A stretch of DNA of 64,000 bases, taken from contig NZ_QVNU01000012.1 in the NCBI RefSeq assembly GCF_003545715.1, positions 31,125-95,124 on the forward strand, read 5' to 3'. Below the pieces are notes generated by a model that saw nothing but the letters and a program-made list of their open reading frames with translations, was not told the origin of the DNA and did no database searches. Each line of letters starts with the position of its first letter. Positions within the stretch are counted from its first letter, which is position 1. The translations under genes and the position numbers were made by a program. This stretch comes from Taibaiella koreensis. Its GTDB lineage: Bacteria; Bacteroidota; Bacteroidia; Chitinophagales; Chitinophagaceae. Of this stretch, positions 1 through 7,728 are shown piece after piece.

Positions 1-68
<68 letters not shown>

Positions 69-151
69 ATTTTGAATTGTTAAATGGCTGGTCCTGCTTC
101 ATTGCTGTAATCCACAACGGCAACCATTTATCAATTCAAAATTTGATTCTG

Positions 152-224
152 AGCGGAAGACGAGTCTCGAACTCGCAACCTATAGCTTGGAAGGCTATCG
201 CTCTACCAATTGAGCTACTTCCGC
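152..224 (-). tRNA. tRNA-Gly (TCC)
   Basis: The 7-bp acceptor stem GCGGAAG/CTTCCGC is perfect. The anticodon stem ATAGC/GCTAT closes the loop CTTCCAA, giving anticodon TCC. Discriminator base is T, and no CCA is encoded. Second of four minus-strand tRNAs sharing one promoter. Confidence 0.96.
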
Positions 225-267
225 ATACACGCAGTATAAACACCCTGCGCTTATCAATAAAATAAAG

Positions 268-350
268 TGGGCAGTGAAGGATTCGAACCTCCGTACACGT
301 GAGTGAGCAGATTTACAGTCTGCCGCCTTTAACCACTCGGCCAACTACCC
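268..350 (-). tRNA. tRNA-Tyr (GTA)
   Basis: This is an 83-nt type II tRNA with a long variable arm. The acceptor stem GGGTAGT/ACTGCCC has one T-G wobble. The loop CTGTAAA gives anticodon GTA. The discriminator is A, and no CCA is encoded. Confidence 0.96.
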
Positions 351-429
351 AGATAAATTTTCAATGATAGATTTCAAAACCAGGACCGGAGTCCAAAACC
401 AGAAATCAAGAATCAAAAATTAAGAAAAG

Positions 430-502
430 AGCCACTTGCCGGGATCGAACCAGCGACCTACTGATTACAAATCAGTTGCTCTACCAGCTGAGCTAAAGTG
501 GC
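430..502 (-). tRNA. tRNA-Thr (TGT)
   Basis: Acceptor stem GCCACTT/AAGTGGC. Anticodon stem CTGAT/ATCAG closes the loop TTGTA-containing segment, giving anticodon TGT. It is the first gene of the minus-strand tRNA cluster, about 75 nt downstream of the promoter at 578-608. Confidence 0.95.
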
Positions 503-577
503 CTTTTATTATCGTTGCAAAGAACTTAACTCCCTAAAAATCATCCGGTGCCGTAGGTCCCGTTTGCTTTGGGATTG

Positions 578-608
578 CAAAGGTAGGGATGTATTTCGAA
601 TTAACAAA
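578..608 (-). promoter_or_regulatory. Bacteroidota-type promoter of the tRNA cluster
   Basis: On the minus strand a -33 element TTTG (complement of 605-608) is followed after 19 nt by the -7 element TACCTTTG (complement of 578-585). This matches the Bacteroidota sigma-A consensus (TTTG, 19-21 nt, TAnnTTTG) exactly. The tRNA genes at 502-1 follow directly. Confidence 0.7.
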
Positions 609-711
609 CAAGTTGTTGGTTTTTTTCAAAAAAAAATTTCCACTATAAGATCCCCTTCTCATGCTGCTTTCGGCACCCACAGGACCATCGTTCTTTTCAC
701 AAAAGTAAGCG

Positions 712-719
712 TATTTTTG
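712..719 (+). promoter_or_regulatory. Candidate -7 element upstream of the queuosine-precursor transporter
   Basis: TATTTTTG matches the Bacteroidota -7 consensus TAnnTTTG and lies 20 nt before the ATG at 739. I see no convincing -33 TTG at the expected spacing, so this is a weak call. Confidence 0.35.
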
Positions 720-738
720 GACGCTCCATTCTTAAGCT

Positions 739-1524
739 ATGATCCATAAAATACTTTCGGATAAACCTTACAAACTCTTCCTGGCGCTTACTTCTTTTTT
801 TGTCGCCAATGCGCTCATTGCCGAATGTATCGGCGGCAAGCTGTTTTCGCTGGAACGCTTTCTGGGCCTGCAGGTTACCCATTTTTCCCTTTTCGGTGAG
901 CCGGGCCTCTCCTATACCCTCACCTGCGGTGTATTGCTGTGGCCGCTTGAATTTATCCTCACCGATATCGTGAACGAATATTTTGGCCCCAGGGCAGTCA
1001 AGCGGATCTCGTATACAGCAGTGGTGCTGATCGCCTATGCCTTCCTGATGTTCTATGTAGCCATGAGCGTACCCGCCGACCAGGATTTCTGGGTCGGCAG
1101 CAAAGCGGCTGAGGGCGTACCCGATATGCAAAGAGGCTTCTCGGCCGTTTTCGGCCAGGGCATGTGGATCATCTTTGCCAGCATCGTGGCTTTCCTTATC
1201 AGCCAGATCGTCGATGTGGTGGTATTTCACCGCATCAAGAAACATACCGGGGAAAAGCGGGTCTGGCTGCGGGCCACAGGGTCCACACTGGTATCGCAGC
1301 TGGTCGACAGCTTCATTGTATTGTTTATCGCCTTCAAAATCGGCAACGGATGGAGCTGGCAAAGGGTGCTCGCTATCTGTATGGTCAACTATTCCTATAA
1401 GGTAGTCATGGCCATTCTCCTCACACCCCTGATCTACCTGCTGGAGTATGGCATTGAACGGTATGTAGGCAAAGAAAAAGCTATGGAGATGAAGCTGGCT
1501 GCTATGGGAAAAGAAGCGGTCTGA
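739..1524 (+). CDS. yhhQ: Queuosine precursor transporter (YhhQ/VUT family)
   Basis: This 261-residue integral membrane protein has about six hydrophobic segments. Its N-terminal region contains the 'FFVANALIAECIGGKLF' pattern, followed by 'FILTDIVNEYFG' near residue 75, both typical of the VUT/DUF165 family. In E. coli the family member YhhQ imports the queuosine precursors preQ0/preQ1 for tRNA modification. The gene stands alone: the tRNA cluster runs in the opposite direction upstream, and the next gene starts 58 bp downstream. The queuosine enzyme QueG is also encoded in this window at about 51.4 kb. Substrate specificity is inferred from the family. Confidence 0.88.
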   Translation: MIHKILSDKPYKLFLALTSFFVANALIAECIGGKLFSLERFLGLQVTHFSLFGEPGLSYTLTCGVLLWPLEFILTDIVNEYFGPRAVKRISYTAVVLIAYAFLMFYVAMSVPADQDFWVGSKAAEGVPDMQRGFSAVFGQGMWIIFASIVAFLISQIVDVVVFHRIKKHTGEKRVWLRATGSTLVSQLVDSFIVLFIAFKIGNGWSWQRVLAICMVNYSYKVVMAILLTPLIYLLEYGIERYVGKEKAMEMKLAAMGKEAV

Positions 1525-1582
1525 GCAGGTCCGTAAAACATTTTTTGCCAGCTTATTTCCCTTCTTTACCTTTAATCCGTTT

Positions 1583-2491
1583 ATGTACCCCCGCCGGAAA
1601 CCCTTATACCTGTTGCTATTGCTCCTGTGCCTGCAGCCCTGCAGCTCCCTGACGGCGCAAGACAGTTCCGGTGCAAAAAGCTACCAGGACTACGAGAACC
1701 AATCTTATGATCAAAACGCTGCTTCGGCCAGTGCCACAGAAACACAGGAGCCCGATAGTATTCAGTACGCAGCACCGGCGCCGGTAGCCACAGACGACAA
1801 CCACTATACCGATGAGCCGCCGCCGGAAGAGAAGACATCCTATACCGTTTTTTCAGAATTGCGTCAGCCCCTTCCCTGGCAGAGAAGGGCAATTAACGAG
1901 CAAAAATGGCAACAACTGACACAGGATAAGGATTTCCGGTATTCTGACCCTGAGACTAAACCCAAAGAACAAGCCCGGACCAATGATTCCTGGTGGTTCC
2001 GTTTTTTCGAAAGTCTGTTCCGCTTCCTGTCCTCCGGCGCCGGCAAGGTGCTCATCATTTGCCTGGTTGCCCTTATCGTGATCGTGATTGTAATACGGGT
2101 GATCCAGCTAAAAGGCAATATTTTCTTTGCACCTAAAGATAAGAAGGTACCGCAGGATGCGGACAATGAGCTGGCCGACGATTATGTCCCGCTCAGTTGG
2201 GAACAGGCGATACAGGATGCAGCAGCAGCAGGCAATTACCGGCTGGCTGTGCGCCATAGCTACCGCTATCTGCTGCACTTGCTACAGGAGAAAGAGCTGA
2301 TCGCCTTCCAGACTGCGAAGACAAATTACCAGTACGCTTATGAATTGTCGGGCACCAGGTTGCATCGCCCATTCCTGCAACTGACAAGAGGGTATGAATA
2401 TGCCTGGTATGGCGGCCTGCCGGTGGCTAAAGACCGGTTTGAAGCTTATTATCAAGAGATCAACGGATTAAAGAAGGACTTGCACCCCTGA
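1583..2491 (+). CDS. DUF4129 domain protein, membrane anchored
   Basis: The 302-residue protein begins with a signal-peptide-like segment (residues 1-25). A Gln/Pro/Glu-rich linker follows, then one transmembrane helix near residues 155-175, then a C-terminal domain (about 205-300) with the DUF4129 'SWEQAI..AAAAGNYRLAVRHSYRYLLHLL' type of helices. This domain commonly sits beside DUF4350 and MoxR genes in Bacteroidota, and the next two genes are exactly these. The set is thought to form a MoxR-dependent envelope module of unknown detailed role. The start was chosen because the signal peptide follows directly. The biochemical function is unknown. Confidence 0.75.
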   Translation: MYPRRKPLYLLLLLLCLQPCSSLTAQDSSGAKSYQDYENQSYDQNAASASATETQEPDSIQYAAPAPVATDDNHYTDEPPPEEKTSYTVFSELRQPLPWQRRAINEQKWQQLTQDKDFRYSDPETKPKEQARTNDSWWFRFFESLFRFLSSGAGKVLIICLVALIVIVIVIRVIQLKGNIFFAPKDKKVPQDADNELADDYVPLSWEQAIQDAAAAGNYRLAVRHSYRYLLHLLQEKELIAFQTAKTNYQYAYELSGTRLHRPFLQLTRGYEYAWYGGLPVAKDRFEAYYQEINGLKKDLHP

Positions 2492-2514
2492 CCAGAACAA
2501 GGGCTACCGAGATT

Positions 2515-3705
2515 ATGCGCCTGAACCGAATTACCTTATTGTTCCCTACCCTTCTGCTGCTCCTGGCCGGATGCAGCAGGAAAGACAAGCCTACCTATTG
2601 GTATGCCGACTTTGACCAGGTGAGTAAGAATCCCTATAGCCTGTACCTCGCTTACAACAGCCTGCCCTCCCTGTTTCCGGGCGCCAGCACCGAGCGCCTG
2701 AAAAGTAGTTCCCGGCTGACCAACCTGGGTTACCAGCTGAGAAGAAACAAAGGAAAGTCGTTGCTGATGATGGTGGGGCTCAGGCTGCAGTTCGCTACCG
2801 ATGAAGTCGACTCGCTGCTGGCGTTCGTAGAAGCCGGGCACCAGGTCGTGCTCAGCGCTGCCCGCTTTGACGATGCTTTCCTGGACCGGCTCCGGCTTGA
2901 GCAAACTTCTGAAAGTTCGCTCAGCGGGAAAAAACGGCAGCTTATCTACCTCAAAGACAAGAGCAACCAGGCGCAAAGCTTTGCTTACAGCTATCATGAC
3001 CGTGATATATTGTCGGTGTTTAGCAGCAGCGATACCGTGACGGCGCCTTTCTTCACCCTGGGACTTAATGAGCAAAAGCAGCCCGATTGTATCATGTTCG
3101 CCATCGGTGAAGGCAGGATGATCCTGCATGCCGCACCGGTAGCTTTTACCAACCATTTTTTGCTGCAAGGTGAAAACCACAGGTACCTCGATGCCTTGTT
3201 CAGCTACCTGCCAGGCAAGTACAGTAATGTTTACCTGTGCTCGTTCAATTACCGCGATGTTTCCTATTCCGACTGGGGCGTGCTCTGGCGCAACAAAGCG
3301 ACCCGTACCGCCTTGCTGCTCACTTTCCTGGCCCTTTTTATCTTTGTTCTGTTCGAAATGAAGCGGCGGCAGCAGGTGATACCGGTAATCCCGCCCGTCG
3401 AGAATGCGTCGGTAGCTTTCGTAGAGACGATCGGCCGCCTGTATTTCAATAAGAAGGATCATACCAACCTGGCGGAAAAAATGGTACAGCATTTTCTTGA
3501 TTTCGTACGTAACCATTATTACCTCAATACCAATCTGCTCGACCAGGACTTCATCAGGAACCTGGCAGCCAAATCGGGTAAAGGCATCGCACAGACCGAC
3601 ACTTTAGTTCATTATATCAGGGAAGTACAGGCCGGCGCCAAGACCGACGAAGCATTTCTCTATACCTTATACAATCAAATCCAGGAATTTTATCATGGAA
3701 AATAA
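2515..3705 (+). CDS. DUF4350 domain lipoprotein
   Basis: A 396-residue protein with a lipoprotein signal ending in 'LLLLLAGCS' (Cys about residue 20). A DUF4350-like region spans residues 30-240: a Rossmann-like 'GKSLLMMVGLRLQFATDEVDSLLAFVEAGHQVVLSA' segment in the style of GATase/ThuA-like periplasmic domains. A transmembrane helix lies near residues 265-285, and a cytoplasmic tail of about 110 residues follows. It starts 23 bp after the DUF4129 gene and overlaps the MoxR gene by 11 bp, so the three are almost certainly cotranscribed and translationally coupled. Confidence 0.75.
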   Translation: MRLNRITLLFPTLLLLLAGCSRKDKPTYWYADFDQVSKNPYSLYLAYNSLPSLFPGASTERLKSSSRLTNLGYQLRRNKGKSLLMMVGLRLQFATDEVDSLLAFVEAGHQVVLSAARFDDAFLDRLRLEQTSESSLSGKKRQLIYLKDKSNQAQSFAYSYHDRDILSVFSSSDTVTAPFFTLGLNEQKQPDCIMFAIGEGRMILHAAPVAFTNHFLLQGENHRYLDALFSYLPGKYSNVYLCSFNYRDVSYSDWGVLWRNKATRTALLLTFLALFIFVLFEMKRRQQVIPVIPPVENASVAFVETIGRLYFNKKDHTNLAEKMVQHFLDFVRNHYYLNTNLLDQDFIRNLAAKSGKGIAQTDTLVHYIREVQAGAKTDEAFLYTLYNQIQEFYHGK

Positions 3706-4720
3706 CAACGAATGGCACGAAGGGGAAAACAGTAAACCAGCTACGGGCGACGCGCTTTTCCAAAGCCGGATAAACATACAGCCGGTACAGGATATTACCG
3801 ACCGTATCAAAGAAGCCTCGGCACGTATCATTGTGGGGCAGCACGAGACCATCGAGCTGCTGCTGGCAGCCCTGCTTGCCGACGGGCATGTGCTGATCGA
3901 GGGTGTGCCGGGTGTGGCTAAAACACTGATGGCAAAAACCCTGGCACGCCTGGTAGACGCCGGCTTCAGCCGTATCCAGTTTACCCCCGACCTGATGCCT
4001 TCCGATGTGGTGGGTACCAGTGTGTTTAATCCGCAGGAAGCCCGGTTTACCTTTAAGCATGGACCGGTATTCAGTAATGTGGTGCTGATCGATGAGATCA
4101 ACCGCGCCCCCGCCAAAACACAAGCAGCGCTGTTTGAGGTGATGGAAGAGCGCCAGGTGACCGTAGATGGCACCACCTACAAAATGGATCCGCCCTTCGT
4201 AGTGCTGGCCACACAAAACCCCGTGGAGCATGAAGGTACTTACCGGCTGCCGGAAGCACAGCTGGATCGCTTCCTGTTCAAGATCAATGTCGGCTATCCC
4301 TCCATCGAAGAAGAGACCCGGATCCTTACCGAGCGCCACGAGCAGAAAGGCAGCACACTACTCGATACTTTACAGCCGGTAATCAGCCGCCAGCAATTGG
4401 CCGAGTGCCGTGCGCTGGTGCAGCAGGTACATATTGAGACCAAATTGATCGAGTTCATGGCCAGGCTTACTGTGGCCACGCGAAGTGACCGGTCGCTGTA
4501 CCTGGGCGCCTCACCCAGGGCCTCACTGGCCCTGATGAATGCTGCCAAGGCAATAGCTGTACTGCGTGGCCGGGATTTCGTTACCCCGGAAGATATCCTG
4601 TATGTAGCACCGTCTGTGCTGCGTCACCGCATCGCCCTCACTCCCGAACGCGAAATGGAAGGCGCTACGCCAGATGATGTGTTGAAAGAGCTGATCTCCC
4701 GCCAGGAAGTACCGAGATAA
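3695..4720 (+). CDS. MoxR family AAA+ ATPase
   Basis: A 341-residue AAA+ protein of typical MoxR length. The Walker A motif is 'GVPGVAKT' near residue 68. Walker B and sensor regions are visible as 'VVLIDEINRAPAKTQAALFEVMEER' (read in two overlapping parts near residues 128-152), followed by 'LATQNPVEHEGTYRLPEAQLDRF'. MoxR ATPases act as chaperones or assembly factors, usually with DUF58/VWA proteins. Here the partners are the DUF4129 and DUF4350 genes upstream; the DUF58 gene often found next to it is absent. The 11-bp overlap with the upstream gene suggests translational coupling. Confidence 0.92.
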   Translation: MENNNEWHEGENSKPATGDALFQSRINIQPVQDITDRIKEASARIIVGQHETIELLLAALLADGHVLIEGVPGVAKTLMAKTLARLVDAGFSRIQFTPDLMPSDVVGTSVFNPQEARFTFKHGPVFSNVVLIDEINRAPAKTQAALFEVMEERQVTVDGTTYKMDPPFVVLATQNPVEHEGTYRLPEAQLDRFLFKINVGYPSIEEETRILTERHEQKGSTLLDTLQPVISRQQLAECRALVQQVHIETKLIEFMARLTVATRSDRSLYLGASPRASLALMNAAKAIAVLRGRDFVTPEDILYVAPSVLRHRIALTPEREMEGATPDDVLKELISRQEVPR

Positions 4721-4751
4721 TGTAAAACCGCTAAACCAATAAAAAATCATC

Positions 4752-5252
4752 ATGGCAGATCACTTTGACTGGTCCACTTTTACGGTCCGTATCGATGTCC
4801 GGGCTTCCCGGGAAGCGCTCTATGAAGCCTGGACCAGCCAGGAAATGCTGGAGCTCTGGTTCCTGCGCCTGGCCGAATTTACCAACCCTGCAGGCGAAGT
4901 GCGCGGTCGTTTTGAAAAGATACAGAAAGGCGACACTTACAAATGGCTTTGGCATGGTTACGACGACAACAGCGTCGAGTACGGCGAAGTGCTCGAAGCC
5001 GATGGCTCGGTATTCCGGTTCACCTTTGGAAAGGCAGGCACCTGTACCGTAAGTGTAAAAGAAGTGGAAGGCGAGAATGTGATCGAGCTGCGACAGGAAA
5101 AAATACCCGTCGATGAAAAAGGCAAGCAATATTATCATATAGGCTGCCAAACAGGCTGGACTTTCTATTTTGCCAATCTCAAATCCGTGCTTGAAGGCGG
5201 TATTGATCTCCGTAACAAGAATGAGAAGCTGCGCAGTATGATCAACTCCTGA
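4752..5252 (+). CDS. START-like (AHSA1/SRPBCC) domain protein
   Basis: A 166-residue soluble protein whose sequence is one SRPBCC/AHSA1-type domain. It opens with 'TVRIDVRASREALYEAWTSQEMLELWFLRLAEF', read as two adjacent blocks (ligand-cavity helix pattern), and has a characteristic 'QTGWTFYFANLKSVLEGGIDLR' C-terminal helix. Such proteins bind hydrophobic ligands or act as Hsp90-type cochaperones. The role here is unknown. It follows moxR by 31 bp and is the last gene before a strong terminator, so it is probably the tail of the operon. Confidence 0.75.
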   Translation: MADHFDWSTFTVRIDVRASREALYEAWTSQEMLELWFLRLAEFTNPAGEVRGRFEKIQKGDTYKWLWHGYDDNSVEYGEVLEADGSVFRFTFGKAGTCTVSVKEVEGENVIELRQEKIPVDEKGKQYYHIGCQTGWTFYFANLKSVLEGGIDLRNKNEKLRSMINS

Positions 5253-5293
5253 TCTGCATCATTAGCCCCCGTTGCCAGCAAGCTGGCATAAGC

Positions 5294-5328
5294 GCTGCAA
5301 ACACACTGGTGTGTTTGCAGCTTTTTTT
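5294..5328 (+). terminator. Rho-independent terminator of the moxR operon
   Basis: A perfect 13-bp inverted repeat (5294-5306 with 5309-5321) is followed directly by seven T residues (5322-5328). It lies 42 bp after the SRPBCC stop codon. Confidence 0.9.
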
Positions 5329-5882
5329 ATAGCGGCCTGTGCAGGCAGTATAGCAGAACAACATAAGCCGTTCGCACTATGTAACATGTCGCGAGCAAGT
5401 ATAATGAACGATGGTAAGGCCATAATAATCCATAGACGCACTGCTGCAACAATCGCTCGAAATCCCCTGCCATAGCAACATACAGCGACTATATACTTCT
5501 TCTGAAACGGCATGCTATACATCACGTAGCGCTCCGTTCACAACAAAAAGCAAAGTCTAATTTCTGTCATTTTTTGCTATCGCTGATGGAACAATGAAAT
5601 GCGCGCTTACTTTTGCATGCGCTATGTATCGCTAGGGTATCCACTCATAAGTCACTAGCATAGCCTGTTCGGATTGGTGTAGAAAGCTAACAGTTATCTT
5701 ACTTGATTTGCATGAATACACAATATAAATACACAAGCCTCCGGACGCCAGATTGTCCCCGCAGGCCGGAATAATAAATTTTCAATGATCCTTTAGGCAG
5801 GTTGCCAGCCGGCAACAACAAGCCACCTTTTAAAAATATGCGATACGCATACATGGGGATCGTATGCGCTAAACTGAACGAC
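5329..5882. other. Intergenic region upstream of the siderophore operon
   Basis: No convincing gene is seen in these 550 bases; the short open frames have no signal or family features. Near the operon start there are small inverted repeats, for example GTTGCC(5801-5806)/GGCAAC(5811-5816) and a CCGG-bounded hairpin around 5740-5768. These could be part of a structured leader. I looked for a Fur box of the GATAATGATAATCATTATC type and found no good match, although iron regulation would be expected. Confidence 0.5.
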
Positions 5883-7703
5883 ATGTATCCAAACACTGAA
5901 ACACTCACACCACAACAAGCCACAGCTCACCTGACGCCTGAGCTGTGGCAAATCGTAACCCGGGATTATCTCTGCAAGATGATCTGCGAGTTTAGTCATG
6001 AAATGCTCCTGAAGCCAATAACGATCAGCGCTCATCATGCGCACAACCGCTACAGGCTTGAGGTTGCAGGACAAAACATCGTGTATTATTTCGAAGCCAG
6101 ACTACTGGCCCTGGACCATTTGCTTATAGATCCCTCGTCTATCCGCAAAGAAACAAATGGCATCGCTACGGAGCCTGACGCCATATCGTTTCTTATTGAG
6201 CATAAAGCCGTGCTCGGATTGGAGGAAGGCGATATTGGCACCTATATCGAAGAGGTGATCAGCTGTATGCAGGGCAGCGCCTATAAATATCAAAACAACC
6301 AGGTAACGTCCGAAACCCTTGCCACAGCCGATTATCAGGAGGTAGAGCATGCTATGACCGCAGGACACCCCTGCTTTATCGCCAATAGCGCCCGTATCGG
6401 ATTCGACGCGAGCGATTACCAGAACTATGCGCCTGAAGCGGCCGAGCCCTTCGGTGTGGTTTGGCTCGCCGGGCACAAAAGCAGAACCGCGTTCACCACG
6501 ATGCCCGGCTTCAGCTATGAGCAGGTAATACGACAGGAGCTGGACCAGGCGCTGCAGGAGCAATTCGATACCGTCATGGAAAGCAAAGGACTGGACAAGA
6601 CACAGTATTACTGGTTCCCGGTTCACCCCTGGCAATGGTATCATAAGCTGACCCATATCTTCGCTGCGGATATTGCAACGGGACTGCTGGTTTGCCTGGG
6701 CGCCAGCACCGATCGCTACCTGCCCCAACAATCGGTGCGCACCTTGTTCAACGTGAGCCATACAGGCCGGTACTATGTAAAGTCGGCTTTATCCATTCTC
6801 AATATGGGCTTCATGCGAGGTTTGTCCCCTTATTTCATGCGTACCACGCCGGGCATCAACCAATGGGTATATGCACTCGTGCAGCAGGATGCTTACCTGC
6901 AGGAAAAGCAATTCACGATGCTGCGGGAATGCGCGACCATAGGCTATACCCATAGAGCATTCGAAACCGCTTTACAGCAGGATTCGCCTTACAAGAAAAT
7001 GCTCGCCACCCTCTGGCGGGAAAGCCCTATACCCCTCTTGCAGCCAGGCCAGCAATTGGTCACTATGGCCGCTTTACTGCATGTCGACGCCAGCGGCAAT
7101 GCTTTGTTGAAAGCGCTTATAACCCGCTCGGGGCTGGACACCGGCACCTGGCTGCAGCATTATTTCGATTGCTATCTCAGCCCGCTGATCCACTGCTACT
7201 ATTATCATGATATGCGCTTTATGCCGCATGGCGAGAACCTTATCCTGGTGCTGGAGCAAGGGAAGCCTGTAAAAGCCATCATGAAAGATATCGGGGAAGA
7301 AGTGGCCATTGTTTCGCCCGACAAACCGCTGCCGGAAGACATCGAACGTATCCGTATACAGGCGCCTGAAGAATTCCGATTACTCTCCATCTTTACCCAG
7401 ATATTCGACTGTTTCTTCCGCTTCCTTAATGAAGTGCTGGTGGCCCATCTCGACTATCCCGAAGAGCAGTTCTGGGGGCTGGCCGCTGATTGCATCAGGG
7501 CCTACCAGGCAAGGTATCCTGAGCTGGAAGAGAAGTTCCGGAAGTTTGACTTGTTTACCGCCGAGATTCCCAAAACCTGCCTGAACCGTCTGCAGATCCG
7601 TAACAGCAAAAAGATGATCGATATGGCTGCCCCCTTCCGCAACCAGCATTTTGCAGGTGTATTGAAGAATCCGTTATCTACAAACAAGGCTGCCTTCGCC
7701 TAG
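5883..7703 (+). CDS. IucA/IucC-type NIS siderophore synthetase, copy 1
   Basis: A 606-residue NRPS-independent siderophore synthetase. These enzymes adenylate a carboxylate and condense it with an amine. The N-terminal IucA/IucC domain shows 'AGHPCFIANSARIGF' (about residues 160-175) and 'PVHPWQW'. The C-terminal FhuF-like domain shows 'MPHGENLILVLE' and 'AIMKDIGEE'. The pattern resembles the DesD/AlcC/RhbF type (dicarboxylate half-ester plus amine). Start 5883 is chosen over upstream ATGs at 5802 and 5838 because it aligns with the start of the paralogue at 7729. The usual ANNGRxGF motif reads ANSARxGF here, and there is an extra Ala before GHP. First gene of the operon. Confidence 0.92.
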   Translation: MYPNTETLTPQQATAHLTPELWQIVTRDYLCKMICEFSHEMLLKPITISAHHAHNRYRLEVAGQNIVYYFEARLLALDHLLIDPSSIRKETNGIATEPDAISFLIEHKAVLGLEEGDIGTYIEEVISCMQGSAYKYQNNQVTSETLATADYQEVEHAMTAGHPCFIANSARIGFDASDYQNYAPEAAEPFGVVWLAGHKSRTAFTTMPGFSYEQVIRQELDQALQEQFDTVMESKGLDKTQYYWFPVHPWQWYHKLTHIFAADIATGLLVCLGASTDRYLPQQSVRTLFNVSHTGRYYVKSALSILNMGFMRGLSPYFMRTTPGINQWVYALVQQDAYLQEKQFTMLRECATIGYTHRAFETALQQDSPYKKMLATLWRESPIPLLQPGQQLVTMAALLHVDASGNALLKALITRSGLDTGTWLQHYFDCYLSPLIHCYYYHDMRFMPHGENLILVLEQGKPVKAIMKDIGEEVAIVSPDKPLPEDIERIRIQAPEEFRLLSIFTQIFDCFFRFLNEVLVAHLDYPEEQFWGLAADCIRAYQARYPELEEKFRKFDLFTAEIPKTCLNRLQIRNSKKMIDMAAPFRNQHFAGVLKNPLSTNKAAFA

Positions 7704-7728
7704 GAGCACCACCACAAACATCAAAACA

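Noticed and set aside
2536..3516. Minus-strand open frame of 326 codons opposite the DUF4350 gene
   Set aside because: The plus-strand lipoprotein sits in a coupled operon; the antisense frame has no recognisable features.
5690..5882. Fur box upstream of the siderophore operon
   Set aside because: AATAATAAATTTTCAATGATC is AT-rich but does not match the inverted-repeat Fur consensus well enough to call.
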